NCBI RefSeq assembly: GCF_900177795.1
Contig: NZ_FXWJ01000001.1
Location: forward strand, 868,001-932,000
Reading direction: 5' to 3'
Origin: Plantibacter elymi (nom. nud.)
Lineage (GTDB): Bacteria; Actinomycetota; Actinomycetes; Actinomycetales; Microbacteriaceae
DNA: 64,000 nt
Shown here: piece after piece, positions 24,696 to 33,090 of the stretch
Numbering within the stretch: position 1 is the stretch's first letter
How the letters are laid out: each line of letters starts with the position of its first letter
Translations under genes and position numbers: made by a program
Notes under the pieces: model-generated
Seen by the model: only the letters and a program-made list of their open reading frames with translations
Databases searched by the model: none
What the model was told of the DNA's origin: nothing

Positions 24696-25604
24696 ATGGC
24701 GATCGCAGCCCCACCGCAACGCACCCGCTCCAGCAGCCGCGTCCGCAGGAATGCGCTCGTCGGTTGGAGCTTCATCCTGCCGAACTTCATCGGCTTCGCG
24801 CTCCTGACCCTCATCCCGATGTGCGCGGCGTTCGTCATCGCGTTCATGAAGTGGGACTCGTACTCGCCGCCCGAGTGGGTCGGGTTCGCGAACTTCGCCC
24901 GCATGATGCGTGACGAGTCCTTCTGGATCGCGCTCGGCAACACCGCCTATTACGCGGCCGGGCACATCCCGCTCACGATCCTCGCGTCGCTCGGCCTGGC
25001 ACTGCTCCTCAACCGCAAGCTCCGCGGCCTCGGCTTCTTCCGCACCGCGATGTTCTTCCCGTACATCACCTCGCTCGTCGCCGTCGCCGTCGTGTGGAAC
25101 ATGCTCTTCAACCCCACCGCCGGCCCGATCAACCAGTTCCTCGAGCTCATCGGTGTCGCCGACCCGCCCGGCTGGACGACGAGCTCCGCGTGGGCGATGC
25201 CGGCCGTGATCATCACGAGCGTGTGGCGCGACATGGGCTACTACATGGTGCTCTACCTCGCGGGCCTCCAGGCGATCCCGCAGGAGTACTACGAGGCCGC
25301 CGAGGTCGACGGTGCGAACGCCTGGCAACGGTTCTGGAACATCACGATCCCGTCGCTGCGTCCGACGACCTTCTTCGTCCTCATCATGGTGACGATCGCG
25401 AGTTTCAAGGTGTTCGACCTCATCGTCGTCATGACGGGAGGCGGGCCAGGCCGGTCCACGCTCGTCCTCTCGCAGCTCATCTACCGCGAGGGCATCACCG
25501 AGAACCGCTTCGGCTACTCCTCGGCGATCTCGCTCGTGCTGTTCATCATCGTGCTCGTCTTCACCGTCGTCCAGTTCAAGCTGCAGCAGAGGAAGGAACG
25601 CTGA
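24696..25604 (+). CDS. Sugar ABC transporter permease (MalF/UgpA-type)
   Basis: 302 residues with six predicted helices and the cytoplasmic EAA loop EYYEAAEVDGANAWQRFWNITIP (residues about 196-218) that docks the ATPase. A basic N-terminus precedes helix 1 (VGWSFILPNFIGFALLTLIPM). Starts after GAAAGG. It overlaps the next permease by one base (TGATG), consistent with a heterodimeric channel. Confidence 0.92.
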   Translation: MAIAAPPQRTRSSSRVRRNALVGWSFILPNFIGFALLTLIPMCAAFVIAFMKWDSYSPPEWVGFANFARMMRDESFWIALGNTAYYAAGHIPLTILASLGLALLLNRKLRGLGFFRTAMFFPYITSLVAVAVVWNMLFNPTAGPINQFLELIGVADPPGWTTSSAWAMPAVIITSVWRDMGYYMVLYLAGLQAIPQEYYEAAEVDGANAWQRFWNITIPSLRPTTFFVLIMVTIASFKVFDLIVVMTGGGPGRSTLVLSQLIYREGITENRFGYSSAISLVLFIIVLVFTVVQFKLQQRKER

Positions 25605-26566
25605 TGTCGACCAGCGCCACCACGCGTGCCTCGTCCACGGTCACGTCGTCGGCGGACGTCGCGATCGCCGAGGTCACCGACGCCATCACCCCACCCGTGC
25701 TGCCCGGGGCTGGAGGCAAGCGCACCCGGGTGCGCCGCCACGGTCCGATCTCGCCGCTGCGTCGCGTGCTCATCTACGTGATGCTCACCGTGCTGACCGC
25801 GATCATCTTCGTCCCGTTCTTCTGGATGGTCTCGTCGTCGCTCAAGCAGAACAACGAGGTGTTCTCGATCCCCGTCCAGTGGATCCCCACCGAGTTCGTC
25901 TGGCAGAACTACGTGGACATCTGGACCCGCATCCCGATGCTGACCTACCTCAAGAACTCGCTGTTCCTGTCGGTCACGATCACGATCCTGCAGGTGCTCA
26001 CCGGGAGCTTCGCCGCCTACGGCTTCTCGAAGATGCACTTCAAGGGACGTGACGTCCTGTTCGTCGCCTACATCGCGACGATCGCGGTGCCGTGGCAGGC
26101 CTACATGATCCCGCAGTACATCATGATGCAGAACGCCGGCCTCGTGAACACGCACCTCTCGATCATCCTGCTGCAGGCGTTCGGCGCCTTCGGGGTGTTC
26201 CTCATGCGGCAGTACTACCTGACCATCCCCGACGAACTGAGCGAGGCAGCCCGCATCGACGGCCTCAACGAGTACGCGATCTGGTGGCGGATCATCCTGC
26301 CGCTCACGAAGCCGGCGCTCGCGAGCCTCGCGCTGCTGACGTTCGTCTCCACCTGGAACGACTACATGGGTCCGTTCATCTACCTGACGAGCAACGACCT
26401 CTGGACCGTGCAGCTCGGTCTGCGCTCCTTCGTCGGGCAGTACGACGCCGAATACGCGCTCATCATGGCCGGGTCCGTCGTCTCCGTCATCCCGATCGTG
26501 CTGATCTTCCTCCTCGGCCAGCGCTACTTCATCCAGGGCATCGCGACGAGCGGGATGAAGGGATGA
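25604..26566 (+). CDS. Sugar ABC transporter permease (MalG/UgpE-type)
   Basis: 320 residues. After an unusual ~45-residue Ser/Thr/Ala-rich hydrophilic N-terminus come six helices and the EAA loop ELSEAARIDGLNEYAIWWRIILP. SD GGAAGGAA lies inside the end of the upstream permease gene. Its last codons overlap the start of the DUF624 gene (ATGA). Partner of the preceding permease. Confidence 0.92.
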   Translation: MSTSATTRASSTVTSSADVAIAEVTDAITPPVLPGAGGKRTRVRRHGPISPLRRVLIYVMLTVLTAIIFVPFFWMVSSSLKQNNEVFSIPVQWIPTEFVWQNYVDIWTRIPMLTYLKNSLFLSVTITILQVLTGSFAAYGFSKMHFKGRDVLFVAYIATIAVPWQAYMIPQYIMMQNAGLVNTHLSIILLQAFGAFGVFLMRQYYLTIPDELSEAARIDGLNEYAIWWRIILPLTKPALASLALLTFVSTWNDYMGPFIYLTSNDLWTVQLGLRSFVGQYDAEYALIMAGSVVSVIPIVLIFLLGQRYFIQGIATSGMKG

Positions 26567-27264
26567 GCGCGGTGACCGAGCGGCGGGCGGACAGCCGTGC
26601 CGGCGGCGTGCGCGGGCTGCTGCAGCCGCGCCGGGAGACCTTCGAGTCGGTGTTCGGCGTCGTGTACCGATCCCTCATGGTGGGCGTCGGCGTCGGGGTC
26701 GGCGCGCTCCCGCTGGCGGCCGCGATCGTCCTCGTCGCCGAGCCGCTCGCGAGCTGGCCGTTCCTGCTGCTGTGCTCGCTCCCGCTCGGCCCCGCCTTCG
26801 CCGCCGGTTGCTGGTCGTTCCAGCGGTCGCGCGACGCCGCCGATGCGGGGCCACTGCGGGAGGTCGGGATCGGCCTGCTGCGGACGTGGCGACCGGCGCT
26901 CGCCGTGTGGTCGCTCGTGTGCGCGCTCACCTTCGTCGTCGTGATCGACATCGTCGCCGTGTGGGGGACGCCGTTCGCGATGCTGCTCGGGCCGCTGCTC
27001 GTCGTCGTGCTGCTGCTCGCGGTCGTCGCAGCCTTCGGCGTCTTCGCCGGGTTGGCGGCCGCTCCGGGCCTGCGGTTCCGGGCCCAGCTGCTCGGCGGGC
27101 TCGTCCGGACCGTGCGTCGGCCAGGCACCTCGCTCCTCTCGCTCGTGCTCCTGGCCGCGTGGGCGGTCATCGTCCTCGCGCAACCGGTGCTCGGGCTCCT
27201 CGCCCTCGGCGGCTTCGTCCTCTACGCGGTCTGGAGCAACGCCGCGGCAGCGCTCGCCGACTGA
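26563..27264 (+). CDS. DUF624 (YesL-like) membrane protein
   Basis: 233 residues with about five to six hydrophobic helices (SLMVGVGVGVGALPLAAAIVLV, FLLLCSLPLGPAFAAGCW, ALAVWSLVCALTFVVVI...). DUF624 proteins accompany sugar ABC importers in many Gram-positive bacteria (Bacillus yesL lies in the rhamnogalacturonan cluster), but their job is not known. Coupled to the permease by an ATGA overlap, last gene of the operon. Confidence 0.78.
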   Translation: MSAVTERRADSRAGGVRGLLQPRRETFESVFGVVYRSLMVGVGVGVGALPLAAAIVLVAEPLASWPFLLLCSLPLGPAFAAGCWSFQRSRDAADAGPLREVGIGLLRTWRPALAVWSLVCALTFVVVIDIVAVWGTPFAMLLGPLLVVVLLLAVVAAFGVFAGLAAAPGLRFRAQLLGGLVRTVRRPGTSLLSLVLLAAWAVIVLAQPVLGLLALGGFVLYAVWSNAAAALAD

Positions 27265-27313
27265 CGACCCGGATTGTCCGACGCCCGGGCCGGTTGAGTG
27301 GTTGGATCGACGC

Positions 27314-28192
27314 ATGGGCGAGCACAGAGGTCACGAACACAGCGGTCAGCGGACACTCACCACCAGCGGATGGCACGACTTCTGGGCGAAGGGCGGCATC
27401 GGGCGGGCGTTCCTGCTGGCCATCGTCTACCTCGCCCTGTACCTCGGAGCCGGCTGGGTCGTCGGGCAGCTCTTCGGCGCACAGGTGGGCGAGGACGTCT
27501 TCGCGACCCCGCAGAGCGTGTTCTTCGGGCTCATGCTGCCGCTCATCGTCGGTTCCCTCGTCCTGGCCGGGTTCGTCCTGTCGGTCGGTTGGTTCCGGGA
27601 ACTGTTCGCGAAGCAGCCGATCCGTGGGCGCTGGTGGATGTGGGCTGCTCCGATCGTGATCCTCGCCGCGGTCATCCTGCGGTTGCTCGGCATCGACTAC
27701 GGGAGCTACGAGGGTTCCGTGGTCGTGGTCGCGATGCTGTCCGGGGTGTTCATCGGGTTCGCCGAGGAGATCCTGACCCGCGGACTGGTCGTGAAGATGC
27801 TGCGCGACGCCGGAAGTTCGGAGTGGATCGTGATGGTGATCTCCTCGCTGGTCTTCGCCCTGTTGCACGCCTCCAACCTCCTGTCGGGCCAGCCGCTCGT
27901 GACCGTGCTCGTGACCGTCGTCTACACCTTCGGATTCGGCGTGTGCATGTACCTGACGCTCCGGGTGACCGGCAACCTCATCTGGCCGATCCTGATCCAC
28001 GGACTCTACGACCCGACGCTCTTCCTCTCGACCGGGGGGATCGACCACGCGGGAGCGGCCGCCGGTCAGAGCGTGTTCCTGGCGATCGCCGGTCCGGCCA
28101 ACCTGCTCATCATGCTCGTGGCCGTGATCGGCTTGATCTTCGTCCGCGGGCACGTGCAGGCCCACCCGGCCGACGACGTGCTGCGGCCGTAG
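27314..28192 (+). CDS. CPBP-family intramembrane metalloprotease
   Basis: 292 residues with about eight hydrophobic helices and the CPBP (Abi/CAAX protease) motifs: EE-R type GFAEEILTRGLVVKML (about residues 152-168), the SSLVFALLHASNL histidine motif and a late NLIWPILIHGLYD histidine/asparagine motif. These are intramembrane glutamic-type proteases linked to CAAX processing or peptide maturation and immunity. No bacteriocin gene is adjacent. The ATG at 27314 lacks a Shine-Dalgarno sequence, with TTGGAT 6 nt upstream; a TTG 12 nt earlier is in frame. Confidence 0.86.
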   Translation: MGEHRGHEHSGQRTLTTSGWHDFWAKGGIGRAFLLAIVYLALYLGAGWVVGQLFGAQVGEDVFATPQSVFFGLMLPLIVGSLVLAGFVLSVGWFRELFAKQPIRGRWWMWAAPIVILAAVILRLLGIDYGSYEGSVVVVAMLSGVFIGFAEEILTRGLVVKMLRDAGSSEWIVMVISSLVFALLHASNLLSGQPLVTVLVTVVYTFGFGVCMYLTLRVTGNLIWPILIHGLYDPTLFLSTGGIDHAGAAAGQSVFLAIAGPANLLIMLVAVIGLIFVRGHVQAHPADDVLRP

Positions 28193-28220
28193 GTCGAACG
28201 GGCCTCATCGACCGGCCGAG

Positions 28221-28226
28221 TACGCT
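28221..28226 (+). promoter_or_regulatory. -10 element of a probable leaderless yigZ transcript
   Basis: TACGCT ends 7 nt before the ATG at 28234, and no ribosome binding site is present. Confidence 0.5.
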
Positions 28227-28233
28227 CGGACGG

Positions 28234-28890
28234 ATGACCACCGCGCGGCAGTACCCGGCGACGATCGCCGCGCCGGTCGAGCACGAACTCGTGGTCAAGA
28301 AGTCTCGGTTCCTCGGCCTGGCGCACCCGGTCGCCTCGCCGGAGGAGGCCGAAGCGGTCATCGCGCGGGTGAAGAAGCAGGCGTGGGACGCGCGACACCA
28401 CTGCGTCGCCATGGTCACGGGGCTGCTCGGCGACCAGGCCCGCTCGTCCGACGACGGTGAACCGTCCGGCACGGCGGGGATGCCGATCCTCGAGGTCATC
28501 CGGCGGCGCGAGCTGACCGACGTGGTCGTCGTCGTCACGCGGTACTTCGGCGGCGTCAAGCTCGGTGCCGGCGGGCTCGTCCGTGCGTACTCGTCGGCGG
28601 CCTCGGAGACGCTCGACCTCGCCGCGCTCGTGCGTCGCGAGACGCTGACGCGTGCAACGCTCGTCGTCCCGCACGCCGACGCCGGGCGGTACGACAACCT
28701 GCTGCGTGATTGGGCCGGCACCCATGGCGCCACCCTCGGAGAACCGGTCTACGGTGCGCAGGCGGAGCTGGAACTGTGGGCGCCGCCGGCCGAGCTGGAG
28801 CGGCTCCAGGCCGACGTGGCGTCAGCCTCCAACGGTTCGCTCGCGGTGGTCGTCGGGGAGGAGCGCGTCGTCGACGTCCCCGGCGGCTGA
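28234..28890 (+). CDS. yigZ: YigZ/IMPACT-family protein
   Basis: 218 residues. The N-terminal UPF0029 (IMPACT) domain shows KKSRFLGLAHPV, AWDARHHCVAMVTG, DDGEPSGTAGMPILEVI and VVVTRYFGGVKLGAGGLVRAY. A ferredoxin-like DUF1949 domain completes the C-terminus. Bacterial YigZ may act in translation or ribosome-related processes; the exact role is not settled. It starts without a visible Shine-Dalgarno sequence. Repeat A copy 5 follows. Confidence 0.9.
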   Translation: MTTARQYPATIAAPVEHELVVKKSRFLGLAHPVASPEEAEAVIARVKKQAWDARHHCVAMVTGLLGDQARSSDDGEPSGTAGMPILEVIRRRELTDVVVVVTRYFGGVKLGAGGLVRAYSSAASETLDLAALVRRETLTRATLVVPHADAGRYDNLLRDWAGTHGATLGEPVYGAQAELELWAPPAELERLQADVASASNGSLAVVVGEERVVDVPGG

Positions 28891-28895
28891 CTTCG

Positions 28896-28954
28896 CTGAG
28901 CCGCCCGGATGTGCGCGGAATGGGCCAAATTCTGAGCAGATCCGGGCGACTCAC
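28896..28954. repeat. Palindromic repeat family A, copy 5 (divergent)
   Basis: Ends CTGAGCCGCCCGG and CCGGGCGACTCA with a more diverged interior than copies 2 and 4. It begins 5 bp after the yigZ stop (TGA 28888-28890), so here the repeat does not provide the stop codon. It lies between two same-direction genes. Confidence 0.82.
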
Positions 28955-28972
28955 GGGAACGGGCGATCCCGA

Positions 28973-28978
28973 TAGGGT
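28973..28978 (+). promoter_or_regulatory. -10 element of a probable leaderless DUF1349 transcript
   Basis: TAGGGT lies 6 nt before the ATG at 28985. The promoter would start only about 20 bp after repeat A copy 5. Confidence 0.5.
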
Positions 28979-28984
28979 CGGACC

Positions 28985-29596
28985 ATGCACACCGACGTGA
29001 CCCGCATCGACGGGCTTCCCGACCTCGCCTGGACCTCGACCCCCGGAATCGCATCGTCCGACGCCGATACCGGAGCGCTCACCCTCACCTCCGCCGCCGG
29101 CGTCGACTGGAGCAACAGCTCGCTCGGTGGGCCGCGTGAGTTGCGTGCCACGGCGCTCGCCTTCGACGCACCCGAACACTTCACGCTCTCGGCGCGGGTC
29201 GCGGTCGTGAGCGAGCGCAGCACCTTCGACGCCGGTGCGCTCGCACTCTGGATCGACGACGACCACTGGGCCAAGCTCTGCTTCGAGCAGTCGCCACAGG
29301 GGCAGGCGATGGTGGTGAGCGTCGTGACGAACACCTGGTCGGACGACGTGAACTCGACGCACGTCTCAGCCGACCACGTGTGGATGCGTGTCAGCCGTCT
29401 CGGTGAGGCATGGGCGTTCCACAGCTCGACGGACGGTCTCACCTGGGACTTCGTCCGGGTCTTCCGCCTGCACAGCGACGCCCCGGTGCGGGTCGGTTTC
29501 CTCTCGCAGGCGCCGCTCGGCCCGCCCTGCGAGGCGCGGTTCGACGAGATCGCCTTCGGCACCGAGCCGCCGACGGACCTCCGCGACGGGAGTTAG
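28985..29596 (+). CDS. DUF1349 concanavalin-like lectin/glucanase-fold protein
   Basis: 203 residues of the DUF1349 family (DAGALALWIDDDHWAKLCFEQSPQGQAMVVSVVTN...SDD, WMRVSRLGEAWAFHSSTDGLTWDFVRVF). The fold is a concanavalin-A-like jelly roll; yeast and bacterial members have no proven enzyme activity. No signal peptide. No ribosome binding site, consistent with a leaderless message. Confidence 0.83.
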   Translation: MHTDVTRIDGLPDLAWTSTPGIASSDADTGALTLTSAAGVDWSNSSLGGPRELRATALAFDAPEHFTLSARVAVVSERSTFDAGALALWIDDDHWAKLCFEQSPQGQAMVVSVVTNTWSDDVNSTHVSADHVWMRVSRLGEAWAFHSSTDGLTWDFVRVFRLHSDAPVRVGFLSQAPLGPPCEARFDEIAFGTEPPTDLRDGS

Positions 29597-29677
29597 CCGG
29601 CAACACCCGAGACCGCCGACGACAGCAGTGGAACGACCCTGTCCGCCCGAGTCGGCCCCGACACACGAGGAAAGAAC

Positions 29678-30541
29678 ATGACGCACAACGGCCCGCCAGC
29701 GCTGCCCGAGCTCGCCGTCACCGGCTCGACCGGCGCGGTCGGAGGACACGTCTCGACGCTCCTCGCCGACCGCGGGCTGTCGCAGCGACTGCTCGCCAGG
29801 ACCCCCTCGCGCGCACCGGATCTTCCCCGTGCCGTCGTCGTCCCGTTCGCCTATCGGGACGACGAGGAGACCGCCCGTGCGCTCGCCGGGGTGCGGGTGC
29901 TGTTCATGGTGTCCGGTGCGGAGAGCGAGGACCGCCTCGACCAGCATCGGGCGTTCGTCGACGCTGCGGCGCGGGCCGGCGTGGAGCAGGTGGTGTACAC
30001 CTCGTTCGTCGGCGCGGCGCCGGACGCCGTCTTCACCCTCGCCCGTGACCACTTCGCGACGGAGCAGCACATCCGCGAGTCGGGCATGGTGTGGACGTTC
30101 CTCCGCGACAACTTCTACGCGGACTTCATGCCGATGCTCGTCGGCGAGGACGGCGTCATCCGCGGTCCTGCCGGAGCCGGGCGCGCAGCCATCGTCGCCC
30201 GCAGGGACGTGGCGCGGGTCGCGGCCGCGGTGCTCGCCGATCCTTCGGCTCACGCGGGACGCACGTACGGTCTGACCGGTCCCGAAGCACTGGACTTCTC
30301 CGAGATCGCGGCGATCGTCGCCGCGCGGCAGGGGCGCGAGGTGCGGTTCCACGACGAGACCGTGGAGGAGGCGTACGAGTCGCGGCGCGTCTGGGCGGCA
30401 CCCGATTGGCAGGTTGACGCCTGGGTGTCGACCTACACCTCGATCGCCAGCGGGGCGATGGCCGACGTGACCCACGACGTCGAGTCGATCACGGGGAGGC
30501 CACCGTTGTCGCTCGCGCAGCTGCTCGGCCAGGACGGCTGA
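29678..30541 (+). CDS. NmrA-like NAD(P)-binding protein (quinone oxidoreductase 2 type)
   Basis: 287 residues of the atypical SDR/NmrA group. The nucleotide-binding motif is AVTGSTGAVGGHV (residues about 13-25). Segments such as GVEQVVYTSFVGAAPDAVF and SGMVWTFLRDNFYADFMPML match QorB-type NADPH:quinone oxidoreductases. SD AGGAAAG precedes the ATG. Probably a stress or redox enzyme; the substrate is unknown. Confidence 0.85.
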   Translation: MTHNGPPALPELAVTGSTGAVGGHVSTLLADRGLSQRLLARTPSRAPDLPRAVVVPFAYRDDEETARALAGVRVLFMVSGAESEDRLDQHRAFVDAAARAGVEQVVYTSFVGAAPDAVFTLARDHFATEQHIRESGMVWTFLRDNFYADFMPMLVGEDGVIRGPAGAGRAAIVARRDVARVAAAVLADPSAHAGRTYGLTGPEALDFSEIAAIVAARQGREVRFHDETVEEAYESRRVWAAPDWQVDAWVSTYTSIASGAMADVTHDVESITGRPPLSLAQLLGQDG

Positions 30542-30589
30542 TCCGTCGCGCACGGACCGATCGGCTCGCAGGTCGACCGGTTGGGGGAG

Positions 30590-30595
30590 TAGCGT
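30590..30595 (+). promoter_or_regulatory. -10 element of a probable leaderless SDR transcript
   Basis: TAGCGT ends 7 nt before the ATG at 30603, and no ribosome binding site is visible. Confidence 0.5.
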
Positions 30596-30602
30596 CGCCC
30601 GC

Positions 30603-31196
30603 ATGAGAATCCTCGTGATCGGTGCCAGTGGACATGTCGGGCGAGCGGCGCAGGACGCCCTTGCGGAGCGTCACGAGGTGATCGCGGTGTCGCGCTCGAC
30701 GGCGCCGGCCGTCGACACCACCGACGAGGCGTCGATCGAGGCGCTGTTCGCGGAGGTGGGCGAGGTCGACGCCGTGATCGTCGCCGTCGGATCGGTCCCG
30801 TTCAAGCCCGTGGGGGAGTTGACGCGCGACGACTACCGCGCAGCCTTCCTCGGCAAGGTGCTCAGCCAGCTCGACGTCGTGCGGATCGGGACGCCGTTCG
30901 TCCGCGACGGCGGCTCCTTCACACTCACGACGGGCATCCTCGCCCGCGAGCCGATCGCGACCGGTGCTGCGGCCTCGATGGCCAACGGAGCGGTCGAGTC
31001 CTTCGTGATCGGTGCCGCCCCGGAACTCCCACGTGGCATCCGCATCAACGCCGTCAGCCCCACCGTTCTCGCCGAGGCCACCGGCTATCACGACGCGTTC
31101 CCGGGCTTCGCGCCCGTCGCGTCCGACGTGGTCGGCCTCGCCTTCGTGCGCGCGGTGGAGGGTGTCGGCACCGGGCGGGTGCTCGCGCTGGACTGA
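30603..31196 (+). CDS. Short SDR-family oxidoreductase
   Basis: 197 residues, shorter than classical SDRs. The motif GASGHVGRAAQ (residues about 7-17) binds the nucleotide, and TTGILAREPIATGAAASMANGAVESFV is where the active site would lie. The Tyr of YxxxK is replaced by Met (SMANGAVESF), as in the compact 'short chain dehydrogenase' family found in many actinobacteria. Substrate unknown. Confidence 0.82.
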   Translation: MRILVIGASGHVGRAAQDALAERHEVIAVSRSTAPAVDTTDEASIEALFAEVGEVDAVIVAVGSVPFKPVGELTRDDYRAAFLGKVLSQLDVVRIGTPFVRDGGSFTLTTGILAREPIATGAAASMANGAVESFVIGAAPELPRGIRINAVSPTVLAEATGYHDAFPGFAPVASDVVGLAFVRAVEGVGTGRVLALD

Positions 31197-31247
31197 GCCC
31201 TCGCGATCCCCTCAGTCGTGCTCTCGACGCGGTCGACGCCCCAGCGC

Positions 31248-31253
31248 TATGGT
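31248..31253 (+). promoter_or_regulatory. -10 element of a probable leaderless membrane-protein transcript
   Basis: TATGGT lies 6 nt before the ATG at 31260. Confidence 0.5.
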
Positions 31254-31259
31254 CGGCGC

Positions 31260-31673
31260 ATGACCCGCTTCCTGCTGAGCATCGCCGTCAGTCTGCTGTC
31301 CTCGGCCATCGGGCTGCTCGTCGCCGACTGGGTCGTCCCCGGCGTCCGGCTGTCCCTCGGGGGCTTCGTCATCGCCGTCGTCGTCTTCACGATCGCGCAG
31401 GGCGTCCTCGGGCCCTTCATCCTCCGCCTGGCGCGACGGTACGCCTCGGCGATCCTCGGCGGCATCGGACTCGTGACGACACTCGTGTCGCTCTTCGTCG
31501 CGTCGATCCTCCCCGGCGGCCTCCACATCCGCGGTGTCCTGGCCTGGGTGCTCGCACCGCTGGTGGTGTGGCTGGTCACGGCGCTCGGGAGCTGGATCCT
31601 CGGCTGGGCGCTCATCACGCGACGGTTCGGCGACCGGGATCGTGACCGGGGCCGTACGAGCTCGAAGCGGTAG
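31260..31673 (+). CDS. Phage-holin-family (superfamily IV) membrane protein
   Basis: 137 residues with four hydrophobic helices: FLLSIAVSLLSSAIGLLVADWVV, GFVIAVVVFTIAQGVLGPFIL, ILGGIGLVTTLVSLFVASIL and VLAWVLAPLVVWLVTALGSWILG. A basic tail follows. This matches the chromosomal four-helix 'phage holin family' of actinobacteria. There is no prophage around it, so a lysis role is unlikely. The start is set at the ATG 6 nt after a -10-like hexamer; the frame is open further upstream. Confidence 0.78.
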   Translation: MTRFLLSIAVSLLSSAIGLLVADWVVPGVRLSLGGFVIAVVVFTIAQGVLGPFILRLARRYASAILGGIGLVTTLVSLFVASILPGGLHIRGVLAWVLAPLVVWLVTALGSWILGWALITRRFGDRDRDRGRTSSKR

Positions 31674-31696
31674 GCGGCGGCGCAGCCCGGACGGGA

Positions 31697-32989
31697 TCAG
31701 CGGCTGGCGGCCAAGGCGGCTGCCAGCTCGACGCGGCTCGCGACGCCGAGCTTCCGCAGGACGTTCGCGATGTGGAACTTCACGGTGTTCTCGCTGATGG
31801 TGAGGGTCTCGGCGATCGCCCGGTTCCGTGCTCCACCGGCGGCCAGCTCGGCGACGCTCCACTCGCGCTCGGTCAGCGCGGCGGCCGCCGAGTCGGAACG
31901 TGTCTGGGCTGCGGGCGGTGGGTCGAGCGGAAGCGTCACGTGCAGTTCCGAACCCCACCCGGGCGTCGCCTGGACATCGAGACTGCCACGGAGGGCGGCG
32001 ACGCGAGCGCCGAGCTGCTGCACGCTCGGGGTGTCGGCCGTCAACTCACCGGGGCCGTCGTCGCGGATGCCGATGAGCAGGTTGCTGCCGTCGCAGTCCC
32101 ACTGCACGCGGACCCGCCCGACCGACGACTGCTCGACGAGCGCGAGGACCGTGCCGCGGACGATCGCCCGTCCGGCGTGCGCCACCTCGCCGGGCAGAGC
32201 CCGACCGTCGACGGGCGGCTCGATGAACTGGACCTCGGGACCGCCGAAGCGGGCCAGCGGGCGGAGGTCCTCGCGGAGTCTGGCGAAGGCGCGCGCGACC
32301 GGTTCCTCGGCCAACTGACGGTCGCGGTCGGACACCGCCCGCAGCTCGACCATCGCGGCCGAGGCGATCTCGGTCACTGCCGCCCGGGCGTCCTCCGGCG
32401 ACGTCTGCCGCGACCGGGTCACCGCGAGGATCGACTCCAGCGTCGTCGCATGGGCGTCGGTGAGCTCCGCGATCGCGCCGGCCCGCTCGCTCGACGCCGC
32501 CCGCGAGTCACGGAGGTAGTCGGGGGCCGCCGTCGCCACCTGCTGGCGGATACCCGCCGCGACGACCTCCCACAGGGCGCCGACGAGCCGGTCGTCGATC
32601 GGACCCTGCGGGTCGGTCAGGACGAGGAGGGCGCCGGTGTCGGCCAGCCAGGCCGCGATCGGACGCTCCGCGCCCGCGATCACCGCCGACGTCGGCCGGT
32701 CGGCGTATGGTCCGGCATCAGGGGTGGCCGTGGTGACCGGGCCGCGCGGGGTGCGCTGTCGGACCGCGTCGAGCTCGGCGATCGTGACGCCCTCGACGAT
32801 CGCGGGGTCGCCGGCCTTCTTCCGGGGGCGGCCGGTGCAGTCCTCGGTGAAGATCACGAGCGCGGAATGCGTGACGACCGGCTCGAGGACCTCCCGGAAC
32901 GCACCGGCGATGCGGAGCAGCGAGCTGGATGCGACGGAGGCCAGGCCGTCGAGCAGCTCGACCGGGTAGGTGACAGGGCGTTCGATCAT
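31697..32989 (-). CDS. LuxR-type regulator with histidine-kinase-like ATPase domain
   Basis: 430 residues. The N-terminal ~150 residues look like a GAF-type sensor. A helical, dimerisation-like region follows. Residues about 270-355 resemble a histidine-kinase ATPase domain (LLIGIRDDGPGEL, LGARVAALRGSLDVQATPGWGSELHVTLPL). The C-terminal LuxR HTH is LTEREWSVAELAAGGARNRAIAETLTISENTVKFHIANVLRKLGV. No phosphoacceptor His or receiver domain is obvious. Single-chain sensor/ATPase/HTH proteins occur in actinobacteria. Divergent from hxlB-hxlA, so it likely controls formaldehyde fixation. Confidence 0.83.
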   Translation of the reverse strand: MIERPVTYPVELLDGLASVASSSLLRIAGAFREVLEPVVTHSALVIFTEDCTGRPRKKAGDPAIVEGVTIAELDAVRQRTPRGPVTTATPDAGPYADRPTSAVIAGAERPIAAWLADTGALLVLTDPQGPIDDRLVGALWEVVAAGIRQQVATAAPDYLRDSRAASSERAGAIAELTDAHATTLESILAVTRSRQTSPEDARAAVTEIASAAMVELRAVSDRDRQLAEEPVARAFARLREDLRPLARFGGPEVQFIEPPVDGRALPGEVAHAGRAIVRGTVLALVEQSSVGRVRVQWDCDGSNLLIGIRDDGPGELTADTPSVQQLGARVAALRGSLDVQATPGWGSELHVTLPLDPPPAAQTRSDSAAAALTEREWSVAELAAGGARNRAIAETLTISENTVKFHIANVLRKLGVASRVELAAALAASR

Positions 32990-33027
32990 GTCCGCACCCT
33001 ATCCCATCGGCCCGCACCCACCCGTTC

Positions 33028-33069
33028 GGGTAGGTGGAACCGCTCGGGCGAGCGGCGGCGTACCTACCC
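33028..33069. promoter_or_regulatory. Nested inverted repeats between luxR-type and hxlB genes
   Basis: GGGTAGGT (33028-33035) pairs with ACCTACCC (33062-33069). Between them lies the palindrome CCGCTCG-GG-CGAGCGG (33040-33055). The arms are 34 bp apart, about three helical turns, fitting a regulator dimer pair in the 101-bp divergent promoter. Confidence 0.6.
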
Positions 33070-33090
33070 AATCACACCCAGGATGGAGGG

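Noticed and set aside
31260-31673. Holin-family gene as evidence of a prophage
   Set aside because: No integrase, structural or lysis genes nearby; chromosomal homologues of this type are common in actinobacteria.
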